From assembly GCA_025084515.1 (NCBI GenBank), contig JAJAGP010002010.1, forward strand, positions 1 to 64,000: 64,000 bases of DNA. Direction: 5' to 3'. How positions within the stretch are numbered: position 1 is the stretch's first letter; each line of letters opens with the position of its first letter. The translations under genes and the position numbers were made by a program. Shown piece after piece: positions 55,880-64,000 of this stretch. Origin of the DNA: Ancistrus triradiatus. Its lineage: Eukaryota > Chordata > Actinopteri > Siluriformes > Loricariidae. A model generated the notes under the pieces. The model was not told the origin of the DNA and ran no database searches. It worked only from the letters and a program-made list of their open reading frames with translations.

Positions 55880-56190
55880 CAGGCTCAGCCTATGATACTA
55901 CCACCACCATGTTTCACAGATGGAATAAGTATCTTATGCTGTAATGCAGTATTTCTCTTCTTCAGACATGACACTTCTCAGTTAAACCAAAAAGTTATAT
56001 TTTGGTCTCATCCATCCACGTTTTTCCAGTAGCCTTCTGGAACAACAGTCTGTTTCTCCATATAGAGCAACTTCAACTCTGGGATGTTGGTAGGTTTCCT
56101 CATATGCTTCAGGTCTACTGCTTGCTTCAGGTCCGTGCACAATATTTGTGTTGGATTAAGGTGGGGATATTGACTTGGCCATTCAAACAC
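55880..56190 (-). mobile_element. Tc1-like family A, rearranged fragment
   Basis: 'taccaccaccatgtttcaca' and 'ttttggtctcatccatccac' are family A transposase text. These are followed at 56080-56190 by 'tcaggtctactgcttgcttc' and 'gacttggccattcaaacaca', which in a complete copy stand on the other side of the first block. A minus-strand frame (56217-56008) still has VFEWPSQYPHLNPTQILCTD, the N-P-I-E region with its Glu lost. The order implies a deletion plus rearrangement. Confidence 0.65.
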
Positions 56191-56202
56191 ATTTACATTA
56201 TT

Positions 56203-56351
56203 AAAGCAATAAGGCACGAGAGGGTGTGCATTATTGTGAATATATCACAGGAAAGAGGTGTTGTTAGGAACGACACGAAGCGGAGGGCCGTAACGCCTCT
56301 TTCCTGTGATATATTCACAATAATGCACCCCCTCGAGTGCCTTATTGCTTT
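56203..56351. repeat. Foldback element with ~60-bp arms
   Basis: The left arm (56203-56262, 'aaagcaataaggcac...') and right arm (56291-56351, '...gtgccttattgctttt') are inverted copies with a few mismatches; the longest exact part is 'ttgtgaatatatcacaggaa'. A loop of about 28 bp lies between. No coding capacity. It could be a short foldback MITE or the end of a larger element. Confidence 0.85.
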
Positions 56352-57060
56352 TATACCACAGTTCCGTTATCATCATTTATTGTTAGATTTTAAGATAAAA
56401 AGGACAGAAAAAATGATTTGTTTATCATCCTTCCGCGAGGTAAAATGGTTCCATTCTATTGTTACCTCGCGGCTAAACCCTTCAGTCATTAAAGTCAAGG
56501 AACAGAATTTCCCATAACTGTTTATTATTCAAACAATAAACACACATCTATCGATTGGTAAGTTAAGTTTGAATTTATTGAAAAGAAAGTTTATTAACAT
56601 TTAGCAAATAAAATGGGTTAGGTTTATAAGGCAGGCTGTTACTAAGATCCACTATTCTACTGACTGAAGCAAATCGGAGTGAGATCCCGGTGTTAGAACC
56701 AAAGTGTAGGATTCCGTTTGATTAGCGATTATAAATCTTTGTTGAAGCTCTTAATGTTAATCTGATCAGTCAGAAATGTACCAGCAGTTACAGAGCATCA
56801 GCAGCTTCTCTGGGCTAAGAGCTGGACTTACAGATAGCGTATCTGTCAGATCAAAGAAAGTGCCTATCAGCCGTGCATGGTGTTTAATGAAAGATGCAGA
56901 GTTTAGCTCCAGAAAACGACGTCTGTCTGATTGATGAGGCTGATTCAGTTCATTTTTGTTGATGGGACTAAAACTGATCCTCAGTCTCGTTGCTCTTCAG
57001 TCGAGCTGTGAATCCATTAAGAGCCGGGATGTTTGATTTAAAGGACTGACTGCGTTTCGC
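56352..57060. other. No gene recognised; ends at the assembly gap
   Basis: 56420-56475 has a second, smaller inverted word pair ('ccgcgaggtaa' and 'ttacctcgcgg'). Around 56640-57050 composition is more balanced than in the flanks. The minus strand reads FFDLTDTLSVSP with stops; not recognised. Confidence 0.4.
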
Positions 57061-57160
57061 NNNNNNNNNNNNNNNNNNNNNNNNNNNNNNNNNNNNNNNN
57101 NNNNNNNNNNNNNNNNNNNNNNNNNNNNNNNNNNNNNNNNNNNNNNNNNNNNNNNNNNNN
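57061..57160. other. Assembly gap (100 N)
   Basis: Exactly 100 undetermined bases, a conventional placeholder for a join of unknown length. Frames that cross it have no meaning. Confidence 0.99.
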
Positions 57161-57701
57161 GTCACGACGGGTGCCGACCGGCAAGCAGGAGACGTGCGCA
57201 GGTTCTATGTGTATAACCATGATGGTTTATTTAAGATAGTGTAACACAGGACAGGAGAAACCAAAACAACCTTAACTAATGCGGGCTTAACCGCAGAAAG
57301 AACACGCAACAACATAAAGCTGGCAACCTTGATAATGCGGGCTTTAACCGCCGAACGAACACGCAACAGCCTAAAGCTGGCAACCTAGATAATGCGGGCT
57401 TTAACCGCCGAACGAACACGCAACAGCCTAAAGCTGGATACTGTAACAAAAGCAAGCAGAAATCGCTGAATGCACACTAACCGTCATGACAATCCAAACG
57501 GGTGCTTTCCCTCGATAATTCCTCGCGCCGAGGGGGAGCCGGGATGCTGTTTAAATAGTCATGCATACAGCTGCAAGACATTACGGTAAGCATCCCAGCT
57601 TCTCCCTCGGCGGCTTTGCAAACCGGGTGGCGCAGCGATTGTCCAAGTCCCGATCGCCACCAGGAGGCGCGTAACACCCCTGTCCATGGCGAACCGTGAC
57701 A
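57161..57701 (-). mobile_element. Gypsy-like LTR, probably solo, next to the gap
   Basis: On the minus strand it starts TGTCACGGTTCGCC and ends ...CACCCGTCGTGAC at the gap, where the final A must be hidden. A TATA-like 'gactatttaaacagc' lies at about 57550 and AATAAA at about 57215, the usual U3-R-U5 order. The tips resemble those of the chromodomain Gypsy LTR at 15622-15882 (TGTCACG...), but the bodies differ. No coding part is seen on the right side; whether one lies in the gap is unknown. Confidence 0.65.
57276..57440. repeat. Three tandem 56-57-bp units inside the LTR
   Basis: 'aatgcgggctt' begins at 57278, 57334 and 57391; each unit also has 'aacacgcaac' and 'aaagctgg'. Units 2 and 3 are nearly identical, unit 1 is diverged. 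They lie between the TATA-like box and the AATAAA, a place where LTRs may multiply. Confidence 0.92.
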
Positions 57702-58163
57702 ATAACTAATTTGAAATCTTTCTGAACACACAAAGATGTAAACATTTTGCTTAGGTCATCTTGTTCTATCCTCAGACCTCTTAAATCTTTGCAAGTCTCC
57801 TACTTTTCTTGTGAATAATAACAGCACTGAATTTGTAGGGACAGTCTGTCTTAATGTGAATTTATGATCACCTAGGAAAGCCAATCCGTCAAATATTAAG
57901 TGTTTTTTTTTATATATAGGACAGAGCAAGTCTTCAATCCACACATTCAGTCTTATTTGATTAATTAAGACATTTTGAAAAGCTAAGAACTTAAAATATT
58001 TTTTTCCAACCAGAATGAGAATTATTAATGTGTTTAACAAAGTTAAAAGCAGACAATTTAGAACAATATGTATTTATCATTATTAGTCCAGGTTATTCAC
58101 TTCACTTATCTGTTGTTTTAAGGTTATGGCTGTTTGGTGTATGTTTATCTATATAGTTACATA
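57702..58163. other. No gene recognised
   Basis: A minus-strand open frame of 94 codons (58040-57756) shows hydrophobic and basic residues but no domain. Confidence 0.4.
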
Positions 58164-58165
58164 CA

Positions 58166-58310
58166 GTGGGGCAAAAAAGTATTTAGTCAGCCACTGATTG
58201 TGCAAGATATCCTACTTAGAAAGATGAGAGATGTCTGTAATTTTCGTCATAGGTACACTTCAACTGTGAGAGACAAAATGAGAAAACAAATCCAGGAAAT
58301 CACTATTAGG
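58166..58310. mobile_element. Tc1-like family E terminal fragment
   Basis: 'cagtggggcaaaaaagtatt' follows TA. The next 120 bp match 63712-63840 almost base for base. It breaks off at about 58310 before any transposase code. Confidence 0.85.
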
Positions 58311-58555
58311 GGTCACACTTTGGCCGCTAGAGGCCAGTATTGTCACTACCCCAGCAAAATCGCGAATGCCTACTGGGCATTTATCATGTAAGTGGCGACA
58401 CCTGTTGTTGAGCCTATTTAAGCACACCTTTGGGCTCACACACCATTACGTCAGCAGCGCAACGTCACATTGTGCACACGCACTACTACAGCCCTCGCAC
58501 TGCTATCCTTGTTCTCACACTTTTTGGTGTCTGCATGAAGTTAAGTAGCATAAAC
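58311..58555 (+). other. Possible LTR 5' part
   Basis: It begins 'ggggtcacactttggccgct' and has 'gagcctatttaagcacacc', a TATA-like box, then CpG-bearing sequence. This looks like the U3 of an LTR cut on its right side, but there is no matching copy or target duplication in the window. Confidence 0.3.
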
Positions 58556-59150
58556 AGGGTCTGGCAGCGGTACTTCTCAAATTAACTGTCTCAACTCCAG
58601 CTCCTTTCCTCCCTATCTGAACCATACTTTTTATTCTCATGTTACTTTCTCAAGAAGTAATTCATCCATAACTGGCATGTCCAAATGGTTGTCTGTTCAG
58701 TCATTGCAGATGTTACATTTAGAGTAACAGTTTACTAATGGTTTAGAGTGCAGTTTAACTGCATCCTGTGCTTGAAACCTCTTTCCTTCCTCTGATGATA
58801 CATTTAAAGAACTCTATTGTATAATTCTTCACATAAAGGAAAATATATTGCAATGAATCACTTCCAGCTGGGCTAATGTATGTTTTACTGTACATGTAGG
58901 ACTGTTGGTCTCAATCAGCTGTGGTATGTACTGTGTCTGATTATAGCATCCAACTTCATCCATGTTTGGAGTATAACACAAACTATAGTCTCAATATGGT
59001 GGAACATAATTTTTTTTTTATTGTGATCTACTGCTTGGTGCTGCTCGTTTGACGAGATGACTACACACTGTTTGTAATTACATGTACTTAACATGGGACA
59101 CTTCAATAGGCAAGACAGCTATGCAATGGAGCTCAGAAGATCCTGATATC
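58556..59150. other. No gene recognised
   Basis: AT-rich sequence without identity. Confidence 0.45.
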
Positions 59151-59152
59151 CA

Positions 59153-60506
59153 CAGTGGTGCTTGAAAGTTTGTGAACCCCTTAGAATTTTTTATATTTCT
59201 GCATAAATATGGCCTAAAACATCATCAGATTTTCACACAACTCCTAAAAGTAGATAAAGAGAACCCCGTTAAACAAATGAGACAAAAATATGTTATTGAG
59301 GAAAATGATCCAATATTACATATTAGTAATAAACGCTTTAGGTCCTTCCACAACATTTCGATTGGATTAAGGTCAGGACTTTGACTTGGCTGTTCCAAAA
59401 CATTCACTTTATTCTTCTTTAACCATTATTTAGTAGAACAACTTGTGTGCTTAGGGTGGCTGTCTTGCTGCATGACCCACATTCTCTTGAGATTCAGTTC
59501 ATGGACAGATGTCCTGACAGTTTTCTTTAGAATATCTGATATAATTCCGAATTCATTTTTCCATCAATGATGCCGTCATGGCCCAGACGCAGCTAAACAG
59601 GCCCAAACCATGATAAGACCAGCACCATGTTTCACAGATGGGATAAGGTTCTTGTGCTGGAATGCAGTGTTATCTTTTCTAAAAACAATGATTTAAAAAA
59701 AAAAAAAAACAAAGTTCTATTTTGGTCTCATCCATCCACAAAACATTCTTCCAATAACCTTCTGGCTTGTCCACGTGATCTTTAGTAAACTGCAGATGAG
59801 CAGCAATGTTCTTTTTGGAGAGCAGTGGCTTTGTACTTCCAACCCTGCCATGCACACCGTTGTTGTTTAGTGTTCTACTGATGGTGGGCATTAACATTAA
59901 CATTAGCCAGTGTGAGAGAGGCTTTCAGTTGCTTAGAAGTTACCCTGGGGTCCTTTGTGACCTTGGCAACTATTACACGCCTTGCTTTTGGAGTGATCTT
60001 TGTTGGTCGACCACTCCTGGGGAGGGTAACAATGGTCTTGCGTGTCCTCCATTTGTACACAGTCTGTCTGATTGTGGATTGGTGGAGTCCAAACTCTTTA
60101 GAGATGGTTTTGTAACCTTTTCAGCTTGATGAGCATCAACAACTCTGTTTCTGAGGTCCCTGAAAATTCCCTTTGTTCGCGCCATGATAACTTCCACAAA
60201 CATGCTGTGAAGAGCAGGCTTTTGGTAGATCCCTGTTCTTTAAATAAAACAGGGTGCCCACTCACACCTGATTGTCATCTCATTGAATTGAAAACACCTG
60301 ACGCTAATTTCACCTCCAAATTAAACTGCTATCCTAGAGTTTTGCATACTTTTTGCCACTCCTATATGTAATATTGGACCCTTTTCCTCAATTGGACCAT
60401 TTGTTTAACTGGGGTCCTTTTATCCTACTTTTAGACTTGTGAAAATCTTATGTTTTAGGTCATATTCATGCAGATATTCTAAAGGGTTACCCTTTCAGCA
60501 CCACTG
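59153..60506 (-). mobile_element. Tc1-like family A, full-span copy
   Basis: The left end 'cagtggtgcttgaaagtttg' and the right end '...ccctttcagcaccactg' are the tips of long inverted arms (about 150-200 bp). TA stands right of it (60507-60508); on the left the expected TA has become CA. Length is 1354 bp. Transposase sense is minus. It is the best reference in the window for the other family A pieces (590-765, 3230-3799, 31346-32398, 52982-54670, 55880-56190). Confidence 0.9.
59320..60185 (-). pseudogene. Tc1-like transposase pseudogene (family A)
   Basis: From the ATG at 60185: MARTKGIFRDLRNRVVDAHQ, a shifted first helix-turn-helix, then YKWRTRKTIVTLPRSGRPTK with the linker GRPTKITPKARR and the second DNA-binding half KDPRVTSKQLKASLTLANVN. 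The catalytic region opens with AAHLQFTKDHVDKPEGYWKN and VLWMDETKIELC (first Asp). Near the end stands VLEQPSQSPDLNPIEMLWKD with the second Asp and the Glu. All three catalytic residues are therefore present, but frameshifts at about 60130, 59880, 59690 and 59560 and loss of the last ~50 codons disable it. Confidence 0.85.
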
Positions 60507-60508
60507 TA

Positions 60509-62764
60509 GATGCTATCAGCTGTGCTCTTCTTCCTGCGTTAGTGTTTCAGGGGGCTGCCATGTTGGTCTGGAAATAGACCTGGTTTTCTTGCTCCATTCA
60601 AATTCCGTGCATGGACCTTTGCATGACACTGAAGCCTGCTTTTTCCCTAATTAGCAGATGTTTGCTTTGACACTGATTTTCCTTATTTCTGAGTCGGGCT
60701 GAATGCTGGATAGCGGATGACTTGGGATGAGGTTTGGCAGTAAAAAAACCCGACATTTTCATGCTACCCATCTTCCAGTCCCAATCCTAAAGCAAGCAGT
60801 TTGTAATGCCATTTTTCTTTACTTTGTGCCATATGTTCAGTTTTTTTTTTCTTTATTCGTTTTGCAATCCCATCGCTGCAAATTTTTATTACCTACCGTT
60901 TTATGATTCAAAACAAAAAGTTACCACAGCTGTCTTTGTTAGATTTTCTACACCATCTCAGACTCTCTTTCCTGGTCTGAATAATGTGACTTATTGCAGC
61001 CAGTTTTGAAACTCTTCCATGACAGACATTTGGACACTCAGCTCAGGCTTTTAATCCTGCATGGCATTGTTCCTGGTCATGGCTTGAATATTTTTTAATA
61101 TTGATGCATCTTTTAGCTTCCCATGTTGCATATTTGGGAGAAAAAATGACACAGATTTAGTTCACAAAACAAAGTGGGAAGCAGCAGGATAATACCATAA
61201 TAAAGACTTTCAGAAGCATGCATCCTGTCAGAGCCATTTACGAGTCATGTAAGGAGTCTGTGGTAAGCTTATTACCAAGTAGCATTGGTGCTCCTGATTT
61301 TAAATAAATATGAACACACAAAGTCAACGAGCACATACTTATGTTTTTTTATGTGTGAGTAAAAATTGTGTTGCATGCATGAGCCTAGAAAAATCCAGTG
61401 TTGCTATTTTGACATAAAACAATGAGGAAATTAACCTTTTTACATATATTTTTACATACCTTTTACATATTTAATCTTGCTTGTTTTAATCAAATCTTTT
61501 ATTTGTTTGTTTGTTTGTTTTTTTTTGTCCAGTCACCTGTTAGATGTGATAAACCACATATATTGTAGAGAATGGCTTGTTTTACATATTACTACTTCAC
61601 ATATTAGATTCTGTGTGTGATTTCTGAAGATTGCAAGTCCAGATTTTCCAAATATCAGTGTTATATGTGTATATTAGCAGAGTTCATGGGTTAATAGTTT
61701 CCAGTTGTATTCAATCTAAACTCAGTTCAGTGAACTTAATGTTCAGTGTTGAATGCCACTCAGTGACTGTTTTCCATATTCTTTATGTTCATAATCTTAT
61801 TACTTTCATATTGACTTATTTTCCTCTACTCTTTCCATATCTTTTTCCTTTAATCCCCTATTTACACACAAATGCTTTCAATATTTTACAATATGTTTAA
61901 CTTGTCTCTACACCATGTCTGCTTTAACAAACCTACTGCAACACATTTTTTGTATTGATTTAAGGGTTTTGCACTAGCATTTACGAAAATAATGTTGGTA
62001 AAGTCAAGTATGTCAAAGCAGTCAGGAACAGGGGCTGTTCTGTCTATTAGCATTCGTTTCCTCCAGTGCCTGTGGTGCTTCGAGACATGTTTGGACAATG
62101 TCTGTCTTTCACCTGGGTGGTCTGAGCATCTATTCAACAAGGACAGTCGCATAGTGGAGATCCTACAAAAAGCCTGATGTGGGAACAAAGGGGATTACAT
62201 TCTGGCTTATTGATGGCAAACGCTGTACATGAATGGCTAGGGGAATGACACAAGCCTGTTGCCCAGTAGACCAGTCAGTGTAAAACTGCCGAATGGTAGA
62301 GACCTGATAATGAGCCTGCAAGAGTCTGCATGTTCTGGCTAGGAGTGAATGACTTGAATAAATTTTGAACAGAATGATGTACCACTCCCTGATTCATTCA
62401 ACAAGACTTTTTATGGTTTGCATATGAACCCCCATAGCTAATCTGGCACCTAGAAGAGGCTCTCTACTCATAGCTTCAGCCACTGTGGTCCTTCTGTCCC
62501 TTACTTTGTCATTCTGCAATACAGAAAGTATCACACCCCTCCACTCCTCTCATGAATCAGTGCGCCACATCATGTGGCACGCAAGACACCTGCTTTGAGT
62601 GACAGGCTGGACAAGGCTATCTTAAGACAAAACTGTATAGAGTCTATTACAAGATACTGTATGTTAGAGGACACAATTAAGGGGCAGTTGTAATACTTTC
62701 ACAATAAGCCTTCTTTAACACAATAGGTTTTCCTTCCTTTTTATTTTTCTTTTGTGCCCCAAGA
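60509..62764. other. Mostly unique AT-rich DNA, no gene recognised
   Basis: No domain, repeat family or splice-supported exon. Two overlapping frames near 61992-62188 (61 codons plus, 100 codons minus) have no features that decide for coding. Confidence 0.5.
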
Positions 62765-62778
62765 GGTAGGCTCTAACA

Positions 62779-62866
62779 GTGATGTCTCAGTGGTTAATGA
62801 CCAGAAGGTCCAGGGTTCAAATTCAACTGCTGAAAAGCTGCCACTGTTGGGTCAAATTGCTTGGAA
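62779..62866 (+). repeat. tRNA-derived SINE fragment
   Basis: Box A-like 'tgtctcagtggttaatg' and box B-like 'agggttcaaattc' are followed by 'aaaagctgccactgttgggt', the same body as at 30472-30590 but with a more diverged head. Confidence 0.7.
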
Positions 62867-62908
62867 TGTAAGAATGCAGCAGTTCTCAGTCACTCTGGTA
62901 GGGCCTCT

Positions 62909-62933
62909 GGGGGGGGGGGGGGGGGGGGGGGGG
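62909..62933. repeat. G homopolymer of 25 bases
   Basis: Twenty-five consecutive G residues. It can form G-quadruplex structures, and length calls in such tracts are often unreliable. Confidence 0.95.
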
Positions 62934-62939
62934 AACAAC

Positions 62940-63709
62940 ATGCTAAATGTAAATCTACAACCCCCAAGAATCAATAAGTACGTTTTTTCAATAATGCGCA
63001 TACTGTGCATAATGTTTGACAATAACCTTCCAATTCTCGTAGTTGTGGTATTGATCTTGGTATGATAAGTGACTTGGATAGGTATATGTATGTCTCCATT
63101 CATCTAGCCTGTAACTTAGTTAATAATATTTCACAGGATTTGTGTTTAGACATTGCTGTCAGTTAGGCTCATCTATCAATTTCTGACCAGCTCATTTAAC
63201 TGCATCTGTAATTAGACACTGTGCATGTGTCCAATCCAGTTCAATAACATTTAATTTGCAGCTCTGTGTGCTTCTCAGAGCAGCCATATCCATCACCTTG
63301 TGCAATCAGAGTGCAGATACAGTGGGAGTAACTGATTTACTGATATTTACTGTTATTTCACATGTCAAAAATCAGAGACACTGAACTGTAATGCAGATCG
63401 CACTACACAATTTTTAGCACTTGATTAGTAATATCTGACAGTGTCAGTGTCTGTAATGGTAATAAACATGTTGTTGAATCTAATTTACTCATGCATGTGA
63501 GCAATTTAGGCCTCCAGAGGAACAGAGGTTCAAATACATTTCTACTTTCTGCTGACTATTTTTTTGATGAAAGCTACAACAGAATATGCATTATCCTAAT
63601 TAAAAATAATAATATTAAATTTCAGACAGAGATGACCTGAACAGCTCAAACATAGCACTATTGATGTTACTTACTGAGATATTACACTTTTTGAATTCAT
63701 GAATGTACA
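62940..63709. other. No gene recognised
   Basis: AT-rich sequence without identity. Confidence 0.45.
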
Positions 63710-63711
63710 TT

Positions 63712-64000
63712 GGGGCAAAAAAGTATTTAGTCGGCCACTGATTGTGCAAGTTCTCCTACTTAGAAAAATGAGAGAGGTCTGTAATTTTCATCATAGGTAC
63801 ACTTCAACTATGAGATACAAAATGAGAAAATAATGCAGGAAATTGTAGAATTTTTAAAGAATTTAATTGTTGGCACACACTGTAGCTGGTATTTTGGCCC
63901 ATTCCTCCATGCAGATCTCCTCTAGAGCAGTGATGTTTTGGGGCAACACGGACTTTCAACTCCCTCCACAAATTTTCTATGTGGTTGAGGTCTGGAGACT
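63712..64000 (-). mobile_element. Tc1-like family E, cut by the window edge
   Basis: It starts 'ttggggcaaaaaagtattta' beside a worn TA. After a deletion near 63870 it continues 'ggcccattcctccatgcaga' and 'cagtgatgttttggggcaac', which on the minus strand code for the transposase C-terminus (the same text stands at 36929-37020 in plus orientation). The catalytic region would lie outside the window. Confidence 0.85.

Noticed and set aside
56968..57220. Open frames crossing the gap
   Set aside because: They consist mostly of undetermined bases.
57276..57440. CRISPR-like spaced repeats
   Set aside because: Three head-to-tail units without spacers, inside an LTR of a vertebrate genome.
61886..62188. 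100-codon minus-strand frame
   Set aside because: No motif or family resemblance; overlaps a plus-strand frame of similar quality, so coding cannot be decided.
62754..63103. Frames with poly-Gly or poly-Pro
   Set aside because: Caused by the 25-base G tract.

Overview
The window looks like intergenic or intronic DNA from a ray-finned fish. The evidence is its AT-rich background, many long dinucleotide microsatellites, and the mix of degraded Tc1/mariner transposons, L2/CR1- and Rex1-like LINEs, Ty3/Gypsy elements (one with a chromodomain), hAT relics and tRNA-derived SINE pieces, a combination typical of teleosts. I cannot fix the species. I found no convincing intact host protein-coding gene; nearly every reading frame with recognisable content belongs to a transposable element. 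Family assignments come from memory of motif and repeat patterns, not from a search. The letters A-I for Tc1 lineages are labels used only here.

Layout. 0-5.4 kb: an L2 fragment, Tc1 pieces of families A, F and I, and a 5'-truncated L2 copy. 6.8-8.7 kb: an internally deleted Gypsy element with two partial LTRs. 8.7-13.8 kb: a nearly full-length L2-type LINE on the minus strand, with ORF1 (paired CxxC motifs and an SGNH/GDSL esterase domain) and ORF2 (endonuclease and reverse transcriptase, YADD retained), both broken. 14.5-15.4 kb: an old LINE remnant. 15.6-19.05 kb: a chromodomain Gypsy element on the minus strand, bounded by a perfect 5-bp target duplication but lacking most of its 5' LTR, gag and protease. 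19-23.4 kb: mostly unique AT-rich DNA. 23.48-27.51 kb: a three-level nest of Tc1/mariner elements, each level with TA at its borders. 28-34 kb: SINE, LTR, hAT and Tc1 fragments, microsatellites and a perfect 32-bp hairpin. 34.0-34.6 kb: a solo LTR. 36.4-39.6 kb: a GC-richer unassigned stretch and a 2.3-kb LTR-like non-coding stretch. 39.6-46.6 kb: Tc1 families C and D, an L2 tail, a Rex1-like LINE and a duplicated exon-like unit. 46.7-54.7 kb: a CpG-rich block with a possible first exon, a ZBED/hAT relic, a MITE, a hAT element with a BED-finger relic, and a Tc1 inside a Tc1. 55.9-60.5 kb: a foldback element, an assembly gap, a solo LTR directly against that gap, and a full-span family A Tc1. 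60.5-64 kb: mostly unique DNA, a SINE piece, a G25 tract, and the start of a family E Tc1 cut by the window edge.

How the parts relate. The genes here do not form a cellular pathway. They are parts of selfish elements: transposases (Tc1 DDE type, hAT type), LINE ORF1/ORF2 and Gypsy gag-pol. All are inactivated by frameshifts, stops or deletions, so movement would need enzymes from elsewhere in the genome. Nesting and interrupted target sites give relative insertion ages.
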